This document shows, piece after piece, positions 51,119-60,356 of a DNA stretch of 64,000 nt. The notes under the pieces were generated by a model. The model was given only the letters and a program-made list of their open reading frames with translations. It had not been told where the DNA came from and did not search any database. The stretch is from an uncultured Gemmiger sp. (GTDB lineage: Bacteria; Bacillota; Clostridia; Oscillospirales; Ruminococcaceae), in assembly GCF_934561205.1 (NCBI RefSeq), contig NZ_CAKTFU010000005.1, forward strand, positions 1-64,000, written 5' to 3'. How positions within the stretch are numbered: the stretch's first letter is position 1; each line of letters opens with the position of its first letter. The translations under genes and the position numbers were made by a program.

Positions 51119-52459
51119 TTGAAGAAAATCAGCATCCGCACCGTCAGCATAGTGATTTTTCTGATAACCGTGGGAATCGGAGGTATGCTGGCCCTTATAT
51201 CCTCGGAGTGCACACGGCAGTTTCAGAACCTGCAGAACGAAATGGAACGGTTTATCCAGTGCGAAAGCGCCTTACAGCAGATGCAGGCAGGCTCTGACTA
51301 TCTGGAAAAGCAGGTGTCCCAGTATGTGCAGACGGGGCAGTATATCCACATGGATTTCTATTTGAAGGAAATCCGTGAAACGCAGCGCTATGAAAAAGCC
51401 TGCGATTACCTGCAGCAGGAATTTGGCGGTACAACAGCCATAAAACCGTTAGAGTCCGCTGTTGCCTACGAGGAAAAGCTGCGCGAACAGGAATTTTACA
51501 TCATGCGCCTGATGGCAGAGGTCAGCTTTGCGGACGAGGCCCTTTGGCCGGAAGAAATCCGCGGTATTGCACTTACGGCCGAGGATGCGGCACTGGAGCA
51601 GGAACAAAAGCAGGAGCGTGCCCTGGAAATTTTGAGCGGACATGCATACAAAATTCTGCGCACGAACGAGGACAATTATATTGTCGGTGCCAAGCAGGCG
51701 CTGGGCCAGCAGACCCGCAACAACCAGAACCACGCACAGACAGTGTTTCGGGATGTGTATCTTAAATTTGAAACCGGCGTAGCCGTGCTAATCGTGCTGG
51801 TGCTTTTGATCTGCATAATTCTTTGGAAATTGGTCATAGCACCGCTGAAAATGTATGGAAAAAGCATCGTCAAGGGGGAAATCTTCCCCGTGGTGGGCGC
51901 CAGGGAACTGCAGGAGCTGGCCACTACCTATAATAAGGTGTATCAGGAAAATCTGGTGGCGCAAAAGCTGATACGCCATGAGGCTGAGCACGATGCCCTG
52001 ACAGATGCACTGAACCGCGGTGCGTTTGATAAAATTCTGAGCATTTATGAGCAGGGAGATACTTCCTTTGCCATGATCATGGTGGACGTCGATGTATTTA
52101 AGCAGGTGAATGATACCTATGGGCACAGCGTCGGCGATAAAATCTTGGTCAAGGTCGCCGATAATCTGCAAAGGGAATTTCGCAGCATCGACTATATCTG
52201 CCGCATCGGCGGTGATGAATTTGCCATCGTCATGGTGGATGTCGGCAGTGATTTGAAGGAGGTCGTGCGGGAAAAAATCGCACAGGTAAACGAGAGCCTG
52301 TCTAACCCTACAGACGGGCTGCCGGCGGTTTCTTTAAGTGTCGGCGTAGCTTTCTCTGACCGAGAGAATCCCGGCGACAGTATTTTCAAGGACGCCGATA
52401 AAGCCTTGTATAAGGTAAAAAACAGCGGCCGCAACAACTGCGGTTTCTACGAAGGATAA
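51119..52459 (+). CDS. Membrane diguanylate cyclase (GGDEF)
   Basis: A 446-residue enzyme that makes cyclic di-GMP. Two membrane helices (about 8-28 and 217-238) enclose an extracytoplasmic helical sensor of about 190 residues. The GGDEF domain starts near 285; the active site is RIGGDEFAI near 358. RSID five residues before it is a product-inhibition site. The start is TTG with GGGAGG upstream. No phosphodiesterase gene is in the window. It is followed by a bidirectional terminator. Confidence 0.88.
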   Translation: MKKISIRTVSIVIFLITVGIGGMLALISSECTRQFQNLQNEMERFIQCESALQQMQAGSDYLEKQVSQYVQTGQYIHMDFYLKEIRETQRYEKACDYLQQEFGGTTAIKPLESAVAYEEKLREQEFYIMRLMAEVSFADEALWPEEIRGIALTAEDAALEQEQKQERALEILSGHAYKILRTNEDNYIVGAKQALGQQTRNNQNHAQTVFRDVYLKFETGVAVLIVLVLLICIILWKLVIAPLKMYGKSIVKGEIFPVVGARELQELATTYNKVYQENLVAQKLIRHEAEHDALTDALNRGAFDKILSIYEQGDTSFAMIMVDVDVFKQVNDTYGHSVGDKILVKVADNLQREFRSIDYICRIGGDEFAIVMVDVGSDLKEVVREKIAQVNESLSNPTDGLPAVSLSVGVAFSDRENPGDSIFKDADKALYKVKNSGRNNCGFYEG

Positions 52460-52500
52460 AAAGCAACCCCGGCTCGGATGTCCGAGCCGGGGTTTGCTTT
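52460..52500. terminator. Bidirectional terminator
   Basis: A long GC-rich stem (52460-52477 with 52482-52500) flanked by A and T runs separates the convergent diguanylate cyclase and glycosyltransferase genes. Confidence 0.85.
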
Positions 52501-53490
52501 TTATAGGGCGTATAGTTTTACCAACTCACTGCCGATGACGGTCAAATCCCTTTGCAGTGCGGTTTTGCGCCCGGCCTCCACCGTGTCGGGCAGACGATTT
52601 TGCAGCAGTGCCGCCAGCTTGCAGCCAAGGGCGGCGGTGTCAGCGGCCTTATGCACGTTCACACCGTCCTGCAGCCAGCCGCGATACACGGGGATGTCCC
52701 GCACCAAAGTGGGGGTGCCGCAGGCAAGCGCTTCCAAAACGACTATGCCCTCCGTTTCCTCGTGGCTGCAAAACAGAAAAGCATCCGCGCCGCAGTAGGC
52801 ATCGCGCAGCTGCGCTTGTGTCAGAAAGCCGGGAAACCGAACGTTGGCAGGTGCTTTTTGCATCGCTCTGCGGATATGACGCGGCACGAGCAGGGGATCG
52901 GTATACCCGAACCATAAAAATTGCACCTGCGGGAATTTGCGTGCTAGCGCCAGAAAATCCAGGATTCCCTTGCGCTGCATAAAGTGTCCCACACTGATCA
53001 CCACCTTGTCGGCGTCAGCGATGGCATAGCGCTGCCGAAATGCCGCGCGCCGTGCAGGGCTGGGCGCAAAAAACTGTGTGTCAACGCCGTTCGACAAAAC
53101 CTTTACCGGCGGATGCAGACCGTAGCTTCGCAAAATTTCGGCAGAGTAGGGCGTAGGCGTTACAACCAAATCTGCCAGATTGTAGCAAAAGCAAAGCCAG
53201 CGGCGAAACAGCGGTGCCAGTACATCAGAGCCGACAAAGGAATGCCGGAAATCCAGCTCGGTCGAGTGTCCATACCAAACGACTTTTTCGCCCCTTGCCC
53301 GGGCGCGCAGGGCTGCCAGGACGGAGCAGGGCAAAACGGTGTTGATATGTACGGCATCGGCACGGGGCTTCCAGCAGGAAACCACCTCTACCCCGGCGCT
53401 TTGCAGGGCGGCGTGTTGGTGGTTGGCTGCCTGCCCGACGCCGCTTTTGTTGACCAGGCGCAGGGAACCCGTATAAATATGTACCCGCAT
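52501..53490 (-). CDS. Glycosyltransferase family 4
   Basis: A 329-residue GT-B enzyme. LVVTPTPYSAEILRSYG near residue 120, the donor-site region VISVGHFMQRKGILDFL near 175, and HEETEGIVVLEALACGTPTL near 255 (the E-x7-E motif) define GT4. The gene follows a VTT membrane protein and a second GT4 gene by a few bases, so the three likely work together on a membrane glycolipid. The start is the ATG behind GGAGGTAA. Confidence 0.82.
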   Translation of the reverse strand: MRVHIYTGSLRLVNKSGVGQAANHQHAALQSAGVEVVSCWKPRADAVHINTVLPCSVLAALRARARGEKVVWYGHSTELDFRHSFVGSDVLAPLFRRWLCFCYNLADLVVTPTPYSAEILRSYGLHPPVKVLSNGVDTQFFAPSPARRAAFRQRYAIADADKVVISVGHFMQRKGILDFLALARKFPQVQFLWFGYTDPLLVPRHIRRAMQKAPANVRFPGFLTQAQLRDAYCGADAFLFCSHEETEGIVVLEALACGTPTLVRDIPVYRGWLQDGVNVHKAADTAALGCKLAALLQNRLPDTVEAGRKTALQRDLTVIGSELVKLYAL

Positions 53491-53492
53491 AG

Positions 53493-54077
53493 TTACCTCC
53501 ATAGCCCAAAAATGTTTTGTGCCACGGCAGTCAACCCCATGCTGTATAGGGCGATGGAAGCCGGCTTGCACAGCAAAATGATGGCGGTATACAGCTGCCA
53601 ACGCATGGAGGTAGTACCCGCCAAAAAGCAGAGATAATCGTCCGGTGCCACCGGAATGAATATAAAAAATGCGAACCAACGTGCAAAGCGGCTGCCGGAA
53701 CCGAGCTTGCTGTCGTATTTTTCAATCAGCCTTGGGGGAAACAGGCTCTCCAAGAGCGGACGTCCGCAGGAACGGGCAATGGCAAAGGCTGCCAGCGAAC
53801 CCAGGCAGATCCCGACATAATTGAACCAGAATCCCCGCCACGCGCCAAAGAAAATCACACCCGCAAGACATCCCAGCCCGCCCGGCAAGATGGGCAGTAC
53901 GACCTGCACGGCTTGAAATACCACAAAAACGAGCGGTGCGCCCCAGCCGAACTGTGCCAGATAATCGGTCAGCGCCTCGCGTGAAGCAAAAACCCCGGCG
54001 TGCCAAAAAAGCAATGCCAACACAGCGCACAGAAAAAGCCCGGCAAGTGATGCCGCTTGATACCATTTTTTTACCAT
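53493..54077 (-). CDS. VTT-domain (TVP38/TMEM64, DedA-like) membrane protein
   Basis: A 194-residue protein with five or six hydrophobic segments. The re-entrant VTT signature is visible: LPILPGGLGCLAGVIFFGAW near residue 67 and FIPVAPDDYLCFLAGTTSM near 140. VTT proteins are thought to move or scramble lipids such as undecaprenyl phosphate or phospholipids. It sits between two glycosyltransferase genes and overlaps the upstream one by seven bases. Confidence 0.82.
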   Translation of the reverse strand: MVKKWYQAASLAGLFLCAVLALLFWHAGVFASREALTDYLAQFGWGAPLVFVVFQAVQVVLPILPGGLGCLAGVIFFGAWRGFWFNYVGICLGSLAAFAIARSCGRPLLESLFPPRLIEKYDSKLGSGSRFARWFAFFIFIPVAPDDYLCFLAGTTSMRWQLYTAIILLCKPASIALYSMGLTAVAQNIFGLWR

Positions 54078-55240
54078 AACACAACCTCCCGCTGCAAAAT
54101 TCGGCACTGCTGCGCCTTTCGCAGGATCTCATGTCGGTAAAGTTGCTCTGCTGCCGCAGCAAAGGCGGCGGCAGAATACGGACGAACCGAAGCTGCCGCA
54201 TTTTTTCGCATCACATCGGGATCGTCGCGGTACAAAAGCGTATGACTGAGCCGGACAAGCTGTGCGGGATTCTGCCAGACATAGCCGTTTTGCCCCTGCT
54301 GCACCAGATTTTTCAGGCATGGGTCGTCGCGGCAGAGCAGCGGAAGCCCTGCGGCCAGTGCCTCCAGATAGGTCAACCCCTGCGCTTCACTGGCGGAGGC
54401 ACTGACAAAAGCATCCGCCAAGGCATAATAGCGGGGTACATCGGCGGGGGAAACCATCCCCGTAAAAAAGACGCGGTCTGCCAGCTGCAAATGCTGTGCC
54501 AGCTGTGCCAGTGCTGCGCGTTCGGGACCGTCCCCCACCACCAAAAGCACCGCATCCGGCAAATCGGGCATAGCCGATATAAGCGTAGATATGTCTTTTT
54601 CTTTGGCGAGTCTGCCCAGATACAGCAAAACCTTTTTGTCGTCGGGCAGGTGCAGCCTGTGCCGCAGGGCATCATCACGCGGCACGGCAAAGCGTGTCAG
54701 CTCCAGCCCGGTGGGAAGAATTTGCACAGGGCATTGCACGCCGTACCCCAAAAGCAGGCTGCGTATTTTGGGCGTGGGGGCAATTACGGCGTCGCAACGG
54801 TTGCAGATGCTGCGGGTAAAAAGCGCCGCCACCCTGCGTCCCATGCAGCGGCTGGGGGAAAAGTAATGGGTGTAATCCTCATACACCGTGTGGTAGGTGT
54901 GGATCAGCGGCGCCCCGGCTGCCTTTGCCAGATACCGGGCAGGGGAGAAGGTGCTGAATTCGCATTGGGAATGAACAACATCCGGTGACCACCGCGCAAG
55001 CTCGTGCAGCGCCCCGTGCAGAGCAGGGCTGCGCAGACGGGCGCCGGGGTAAACGCGCCCTGCATCGAGGGAGCCTAAGTAGGTAACATCGCGTTCCGTA
55101 TAGGTGTGGGAGTTCTGCGAAAGCGTAAGCACCCGAACCTCATGCCCGCGGGATTCCAATTCCCGCTTCAAGGTGGTGGCGGAGGTGACAACACCATTCA
55201 CAGTAGGGGTCCATGTATCGGAGGTAAGCAGGATTTTCAT
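54071..55240 (-). CDS. Glycosyltransferase family 4, glycolipid-type
   Basis: A 389-residue GT-B enzyme similar to bacterial diacylglycerol glucosyltransferases. TWTPTVNGVVTSATTLKREL at the start, HSQCEFSTFSPARYLAKAA near 95, THYFSPSRCMG near 130, LYLGRLAKEKDISTLISAM near 205 and ASASEAQGLTYLEALAAGLP near 285 are present. It heads a three-gene minus-strand operon with a VTT protein and another GT4, plausibly building a glycolipid or lipoteichoic-acid anchor. AAAGGAG precedes the ATG. Confidence 0.82.
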   Translation of the reverse strand: MKILLTSDTWTPTVNGVVTSATTLKRELESRGHEVRVLTLSQNSHTYTERDVTYLGSLDAGRVYPGARLRSPALHGALHELARWSPDVVHSQCEFSTFSPARYLAKAAGAPLIHTYHTVYEDYTHYFSPSRCMGRRVAALFTRSICNRCDAVIAPTPKIRSLLLGYGVQCPVQILPTGLELTRFAVPRDDALRHRLHLPDDKKVLLYLGRLAKEKDISTLISAMPDLPDAVLLVVGDGPERAALAQLAQHLQLADRVFFTGMVSPADVPRYYALADAFVSASASEAQGLTYLEALAAGLPLLCRDDPCLKNLVQQGQNGYVWQNPAQLVRLSHTLLYRDDPDVMRKNAAASVRPYSAAAFAAAAEQLYRHEILRKAQQCRILQREVVLW

Positions 55241-55354
55241 AGTTCGCTCCTTTTTGAATCGCTTTGTCCATAAAAACGAGCGAGTTTGTCTGCGCATTGC
55301 AGAAAAGATGTAAATTCTGCCACAAACTTGCGGCGGTAAATCCGGTTGCTGTAC

Positions 55355-55383
55355 TTGACCCGCCTGCCGGATTCCAGTATACT
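55355..55383 (+). promoter_or_regulatory. Promoter of the AGCS symporter gene
   Basis: TTGACC (55355-55360), a 17-base spacer and TATACT (55378-55383). Confidence 0.65.
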
Positions 55384-55425
55384 TATAAAGTATTGTAAAA
55401 AATTTCCATTGAGGGATGTGAGTGT

Positions 55426-56832
55426 ATGATTGAAATGATCACACAAATCAATCAGGTTGTGAATGACTTTATCTGGGGCTTGCCGGCCATGGTCTGTATC
55501 TTGGGCGTGGGTCTGCTGCTGAGTGTGCGCACAAACTTTTTGCAGATTCGAAAATTTCCTTACGCCATTAAAACAACGCTGGGACGAATTTTTAAGCGCA
55601 AGGACGCTTCGGACGGTACCATGACGCCGTTTCAGGCGGTTTGCACTGCGTTGGCGGGCACGGTGGGCACCGGCAACATAGCCGGGGTGGCAGGCGCAAT
55701 TGCCATCGGCGGCCCCGGGGCGGTGTTTTGGATGTGGTGCTCGGCGTTGCTGGGCATGTGCACCAAGTTTGCCGAGGTCACGTTGGCGGTGTATTACCGC
55801 GAGCGCAGCGATGCGGGCGAGTGGGTCGGCGGCCCTATGTACTACATGAAAAACGGACTGGGCAAGAAGTGGCAGCTTTTGGCAGTGCTGTATTCGTTAT
55901 TTGGTGTGTTGACGGTGTTTGGCACGGGCAATGCAACGCAGGTAAATACGATCACTACTGCGATTGATACAGCCCTGCTGCAATTTCATGTTGTTGCAGA
56001 AAATATTCTGCCTACCTTGAACCTTGTTATCGGTATTCTCTGTGCCATGTTGGTAGCCATGGTGTTGTTGGGCGGCATCCAACGCATCGGCAGCGTCAGC
56101 GAGAAGCTGGTACCTTTTATGGCGCTGTTCTATATTGTTCTTGCCATCGGTGTGGTTGTGCTGAATTTGCCGCGCCTGCCTTTTGTCATTGAGGAAATTT
56201 TTGCGGGTGCCTTCAACCCGGCTGCCTTTACGGGCGGTGCGATCGGCAGTTTGTTCCTGAGCATGAAAAAGGGTGTGTCCCGCGGCATTTTTTCCAATGA
56301 GGCGGGTCTTGGCACCGGCTCGATCGCCCATGCCTGCGCCGATACCCGGAAGCCTGTCAAGCAGGGCATGTTCGGTATCTTTGAGGTGTTTGCCGATACC
56401 ATCGTCATCTGCACACTGACCGCCATGGTCATCCTGTGCAGCGGCGTCCCCGTAAACTACGGCACGGATGCAGGTGCCGAGCTGACCATATCCGGGTTTA
56501 CGTCCACCTACGGTGGCTGGGCCTCGCTGTTTACGGCGGTGGCGCTGTGCTGCTTTGCGTTTTCGACGATAATCGGCTGGGGACTGTACGGGTCCCGCTT
56601 TGCATCGTTTTTGTTTAAGACCGACAAAATCGTAAAGCCATTTTTTGTGGTGTATTCCTTTGTGGCCATCTTGGGCGCAACGATGGACCTGGGGGTTTTG
56701 TGGAGTATTGCCGAGACCTTTAACGGTTTAATGAGCATCCCCAACCTGATCGCACTGTTCTTGCTGAGCGGAACGGTGGTAAAGCTGGCCGACGAGTACT
56801 TTGGGGAACGAAAAAATACCGCCAAATCGTGA
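55426..56832 (+). CDS. Alanine/glycine:cation symporter (AGCS family)
   Basis: A 468-residue transporter with about 11 helices that takes up alanine or glycine with sodium. LAGTVGTGNIAGVAGAIAIG near residue 70, FWMWCSALLGMCTKFAEVTL near 100, and GIFSNEAGLGTGSIAHA near 290 are the family signatures. It has its own promoter and ends 32 bases from the convergent ogt gene without an obvious terminator. Confidence 0.93.
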   Translation: MIEMITQINQVVNDFIWGLPAMVCILGVGLLLSVRTNFLQIRKFPYAIKTTLGRIFKRKDASDGTMTPFQAVCTALAGTVGTGNIAGVAGAIAIGGPGAVFWMWCSALLGMCTKFAEVTLAVYYRERSDAGEWVGGPMYYMKNGLGKKWQLLAVLYSLFGVLTVFGTGNATQVNTITTAIDTALLQFHVVAENILPTLNLVIGILCAMLVAMVLLGGIQRIGSVSEKLVPFMALFYIVLAIGVVVLNLPRLPFVIEEIFAGAFNPAAFTGGAIGSLFLSMKKGVSRGIFSNEAGLGTGSIAHACADTRKPVKQGMFGIFEVFADTIVICTLTAMVILCSGVPVNYGTDAGAELTISGFTSTYGGWASLFTAVALCCFAFSTIIGWGLYGSRFASFLFKTDKIVKPFFVVYSFVAILGATMDLGVLWSIAETFNGLMSIPNLIALFLLSGTVVKLADEYFGERKNTAKS

Positions 56833-56864
56833 GAAATGGCGGCAATCAGAAAGGCGTTTGTGCG

Positions 56865-57371
56865 TTAGCCGAAAAAGGCGTGCAAATCTATGTGTTCGTT
56901 GCTGAGAAGGAAGCGTTTTTTGTCCAGCCCGCCCGCATACCCCGTCAGCTTGCCGGAGGCACCGATAACGCGGTGGCATGGAATCAAAATGGCAATGGGA
57001 TTGCGCCCCACGGCACCGCCGACCGCCTGGGCAGACATGCGGCTTTGACCTTGCTGCGCCGCCAGGGTACGGGCGATTTCGCCATAGGTCGTGGTCTCCC
57101 CGTAAGGAATCTGCCGCAAAAGCTGCCAGACTTTTTGCTGAAAGTCTGTGCCTGTCGGCCGCAGCGGCGGCATAAAGTCAGGCTCCTGCCCCGAAAAATA
57201 GATGTTCAGCCAGCGCTTTGTCGCCTGCAAAACAGGGGTTTCAACAAAAGCAATGTCCTTGGGCAGGGAACCGAGCTGCTTTTCCGCATCAAAACGGAGC
57301 TGAACCAAGGCAGAGTCGTCGGCTGCCAACAGCAGCTGCCCCATGGGGCAGGAATATTTTTGCAGATACAT
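56865..57371 (-). CDS. ogt: Methylated-DNA-protein-cysteine methyltransferase
   Basis: A 168-residue suicide repair protein that takes the alkyl group from O6-methylguanine. The active cysteine is in IPCHRVI near residue 135; VWQLLRQIPYGETTTYGEIA near 85 contains the DNA-binding helix region. Its length is normal for Ogt without an Ada domain. Confidence 0.93.
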   Translation of the reverse strand: MYLQKYSCPMGQLLLAADDSALVQLRFDAEKQLGSLPKDIAFVETPVLQATKRWLNIYFSGQEPDFMPPLRPTGTDFQQKVWQLLRQIPYGETTTYGEIARTLAAQQGQSRMSAQAVGGAVGRNPIAILIPCHRVIGASGKLTGYAGGLDKKRFLLSNEHIDLHAFFG

Positions 57372-57453
57372 AGGAACACCTGATTTCTGGAAAGAAAATG
57401 ACGGACTTTACATAGATTTTACCACATTTTACGACAAACAGCCACAACTATTA

Positions 57454-57491
57454 AAAAAGGATTCGGAGCAACTCACTCCGAATCCTTTTTT
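57454..57491 (-). terminator. Terminator of the flavin oxidoreductase operon
   Basis: AAAAAGGATTCGGAG pairs with CTCCGAATCCTTTTT around nine bases; on the minus strand a T run ends the stem. Confidence 0.8.
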
Positions 57492-57500
57492 GCAGTTAAA

Positions 57501-59426
57501 TCAGATTTTGCAGGCGGTGTCGTAACCGGTGCGGATGGCGTTGCTGATATCCGCAGCCTTCTCGGCGCAGTCACCGATGCGCTCGACCTGTACACCGGCA
57601 GCCTCCAGGGCGGCGGTATCCCATGCGTTGGGGCGGGCACCCATGGCCAGCACAATGTAATCGCAGGGGATGGTCACCTCGGCACCGTCCTTGTTTTCAC
57701 AGATGACGGCGTCGGTGGTGAACTGCTTGACCTTGTGGCCGGGGAACTGCTGTACGCCGTGCGCCTTAAAGGATTCCATCAGGGTGGGCAGAATGGTGGT
57801 GCTTTCGGAAGCGGCGATCTTGTCCATCATTTCGATCACGCTGACATGGCAGCCTTGCTCAGCCAGCAGCTCGGCGGTTTCGCTGCCGACCAGACCGCCG
57901 CCGATGACAGCCACCTTGCCGTAGACCTGCTCACGTCCGGCGAGGACACTCCAGGCATCGGCTACGTTGATGTTCTCCTTGCCGGGGATGGCAGGGGCAG
58001 CGTTGTGGGCACCCACGGCCACGATGACGGCGTCAAACTTTTCGTCCAGCAGTTGCTGCTCGGTCACCATGCAGCCCAGGCACAGGCGGACACCGGCGCG
58101 CTGCAAGGCGTGGATAAGATCCTGCGTTGCACGGCGCATTTCGCTCTTGCGCGGGGGCAGACAAGCCAGGTTCAACTGGCCGCCCAACTCGGTCTCGCGC
58201 TCAAACAGGGTGACGCTGTGCCCGCGCAGGGCAGCCACACGGGCAGCCTCCAGACCGGCAGGGCCGCCGCCGATGACGGCAACCTTTTTCTTGACGTCGG
58301 CGGGGGTAATGCTGCGCACATTCTCGCAGCCATTTTCGGCGTTGAGAACGCAGGAGATAAAGCGGCGCTCCTGAATGGCATCGGTGCAGCCCTTGTTGCA
58401 GCTGATGCAGCGGCGGATATCGCAGGCGCGGCCCGCTTCGATTTTGGTGCCCCAGTCGGGGTCAGCCAGCAGGGGGCGGCCCAAGCCGACAATGTCTGCC
58501 TTGCCGCAGGCTACGATGCGCTCGGCCATGGCGGGGTCAATGATGCGGCCCACGGTGCTGACGGGTACATGGACGTTGGCCTTGATTTTGGCGGCAATAT
58601 CCACAAAGAAGCCATAGGGCTGCACACCCATCGGGGGGATGGTGTCGGCCATATTGCCGGTATGGTTGGCCTGGGCAACATGGAACATGTCCACGCCGTC
58701 CTCCTCCAGCCATAGGGCAAACTGCACGGCGTCGGCCTCATCAATGCCGCCCTTGCCGCGCTCCGGCGTCACGATGCTGAGCTTGTAGTCGATGACCATA
58801 TCGGGAACGGCCTTGCGCAGGGCGCGCACGACCATGCGGGCAAAGCGGGCACGGTTTTCCAGGCTGCCGCCGAACTTATCGGTGCGGTGGTTCATGCGGG
58901 TGCTGCACAGGCAGCCGACCAGGCGGTCGCCGTGAACCTGAATGACATCCAAACCGGCCTTTTGTGCGCGAACGGCGCAGGCGCACATTTTGTCGATGAT
59001 TTGCAGCAGCATCTCCTCGGAGACTTCGTCGGTGAAGTACAGCATGTCATGGTGCAGACGCTCGCGCATTTCGTTCATCTTGCGCTGCATGAACAGGGCG
59101 TTGATCGCATCTACGTCATATTCCGGGTGGAAAATCTGAACGCCCAGCTTGGTGCCGTAGGCGTGGACGCTGTCAGCCAGGGCCTTGAAGGCGGGAATCT
59201 GGCTGTCATCAAACAGCTTGGGCGTGGGGGAAAAGCTGTTGATGGGGGCAACGTCGCCCAGCACGATGTAGCCTACGCCGCCCTTGGCCAGACGGGTGTA
59301 AAAGCCCATATCCTGGTCGGAAATCATGCCCTTGTCCTCATAACCGGTGGTCAGCGGGGGAAACATGATACGGTTTTTGAAGGTGCGGCCGCCCACTTCA
59401 ATGGGCTGCAAAAGAATGTTTTCCAT
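57501..59426 (-). CDS. Fe-S flavin oxidoreductase of the old-yellow-enzyme / dienoyl-CoA reductase type
   Basis: A 641-residue NAD(P)H-dependent reductase. Residues 1-360 are an FMN TIM barrel (RIMFPPLTTGYEDKG, VIQVHGDRLVGCLCSTRMN, ADIVGLGRPLLADPDW). A [4Fe-4S] site follows at CISCNKGC and FISCVLNAENGC near 335-360, then an FAD/NAD domain (VAVIGGGPAGLEAARVAAL near 385, VAVIGGGLVGSETAELLAEQ near 510). Family members reduce activated double bonds in dienoyl-CoA, bile acids, steroids or cinnamates; the substrate here is not known. It is co-transcribed with the upstream esterase gene (15 bases apart) and faces an AraC gene. Confidence 0.88.
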   Translation of the reverse strand: MENILLQPIEVGGRTFKNRIMFPPLTTGYEDKGMISDQDMGFYTRLAKGGVGYIVLGDVAPINSFSPTPKLFDDSQIPAFKALADSVHAYGTKLGVQIFHPEYDVDAINALFMQRKMNEMRERLHHDMLYFTDEVSEEMLLQIIDKMCACAVRAQKAGLDVIQVHGDRLVGCLCSTRMNHRTDKFGGSLENRARFARMVVRALRKAVPDMVIDYKLSIVTPERGKGGIDEADAVQFALWLEEDGVDMFHVAQANHTGNMADTIPPMGVQPYGFFVDIAAKIKANVHVPVSTVGRIIDPAMAERIVACGKADIVGLGRPLLADPDWGTKIEAGRACDIRRCISCNKGCTDAIQERRFISCVLNAENGCENVRSITPADVKKKVAVIGGGPAGLEAARVAALRGHSVTLFERETELGGQLNLACLPPRKSEMRRATQDLIHALQRAGVRLCLGCMVTEQQLLDEKFDAVIVAVGAHNAAPAIPGKENINVADAWSVLAGREQVYGKVAVIGGGLVGSETAELLAEQGCHVSVIEMMDKIAASESTTILPTLMESFKAHGVQQFPGHKVKQFTTDAVICENKDGAEVTIPCDYIVLAMGARPNAWDTAALEAAGVQVERIGDCAEKAADISNAIRTGYDTACKI

Positions 59427-59441
59427 GGTAAAATCCTCCGT

Positions 59442-60197
59442 TTATATGTTATTTTTTATAAATTGCGCAAGAGCGTGATTCAGTGCCTCCCGCGTGGGGA
59501 TAGCGGCAAAATTATGCCCGCCGCGCTCTAAGGTCATGACCTCGGCGCGCTCATATACCTTTTTGTAGTTTTGGCAGCAGGCATCGTCCACCAGCTTGTC
59601 ATCGGCGGCGCGGGCAATAAATACAGGCCCGTTGTAGCCGGCGGCCTCCGTGTAGGGGTCGGGATGCTTGGCCATCTGGTAGTTGAAGTCCATCTTGTAG
59701 CAAAGGCCTTCAATGTCGGCGTAGTCCTGCCCGGTTTTGGTTACAGCGTCGGCGCGCTCGGCGCAGCCGTACCACATGGCAGCGCCCGGACACAAAAGCA
59801 CCAGACCGCGCGGGTTCAGCTTGGGGGCGGTGGAAGCTGCCAGATAGCCGCCCATGCTGTGGCCGCACAAAAAGACGCGGTCATTGTCCGTAAAGGGCTG
59901 GGCCTTGACCCAGGCAAAGATATCGGCAATGTCGGTGTGCAGACCATCAAAGGTCATGTCGGCGAAGCTGCCGTCACTTTCGCCGTTGCCGTAATAGTCA
60001 AACCGTGCGCTGCCGATGCCCTGCGCGGCCAAGGCGCGGGCCATCTGCGTGGACATGGCCTTGTAGCCGCCGAGGTTGCCGCCGAAACCGTGCAGCATGA
60101 CCAGCATGGGAAACGCCCCGCCGCCATCCGGCAGGGTCACGATGCCGCGCAGAGTATGCCCGGCGCGATTTTGAAAATTCGCCTGAATGATCTGCAT
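59442..60197 (-). CDS. Alpha/beta hydrolase (esterase-like)
   Basis: A 251-residue serine hydrolase. The oxyanion region is MLHGFGGNLGGYKAMS, the nucleophile elbow is LCGHSMGGYLAAS near residue 105, and the C-terminal ARAADDKLVDDACC and ERGGHNFAA carry the acid and histidine. It resembles cinnamoyl/feruloyl esterases of gut bacteria. As first gene of a pair with the double-bond reductase, it may free an ester-linked substrate for it. Confidence 0.82.
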   Translation of the reverse strand: MQIIQANFQNRAGHTLRGIVTLPDGGGAFPMLVMLHGFGGNLGGYKAMSTQMARALAAQGIGSARFDYYGNGESDGSFADMTFDGLHTDIADIFAWVKAQPFTDNDRVFLCGHSMGGYLAASTAPKLNPRGLVLLCPGAAMWYGCAERADAVTKTGQDYADIEGLCYKMDFNYQMAKHPDPYTEAAGYNGPVFIARAADDKLVDDACCQNYKKVYERAEVMTLERGGHNFAAIPTREALNHALAQFIKNNI

Positions 60198-60356
60198 AAG
60201 CTGCTCCTTTTTGGTGGGTGGATTGTACCTTACAATTGCATTATAAGGTGTTTTTTTGTCAAAACATAGCCATTTTATGATTGAAAACTATTAAAAATTG
60301 ATGTAATATACAAGTAAGATAAGAAAATTTCTGCATACAATTTATTTATAGACTAA
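60198..60356. promoter_or_regulatory. Divergent control region of the esterase operon and AraC gene
   Basis: An inverted repeat ACCTTA...TAAGGT (60227-60232, 60244-60249) lies between the two divergent genes, along with AT-rich sequence to 60350. No strong consensus promoter was found, as expected for an activator-dependent operon. Confidence 0.4.

Noticed and set aside
57735..58715. 326-codon plus-strand frame opposite the flavin oxidoreductase
   Set aside because: Shadow frame; the minus-strand product has two nucleotide-binding domains and a cluster motif.
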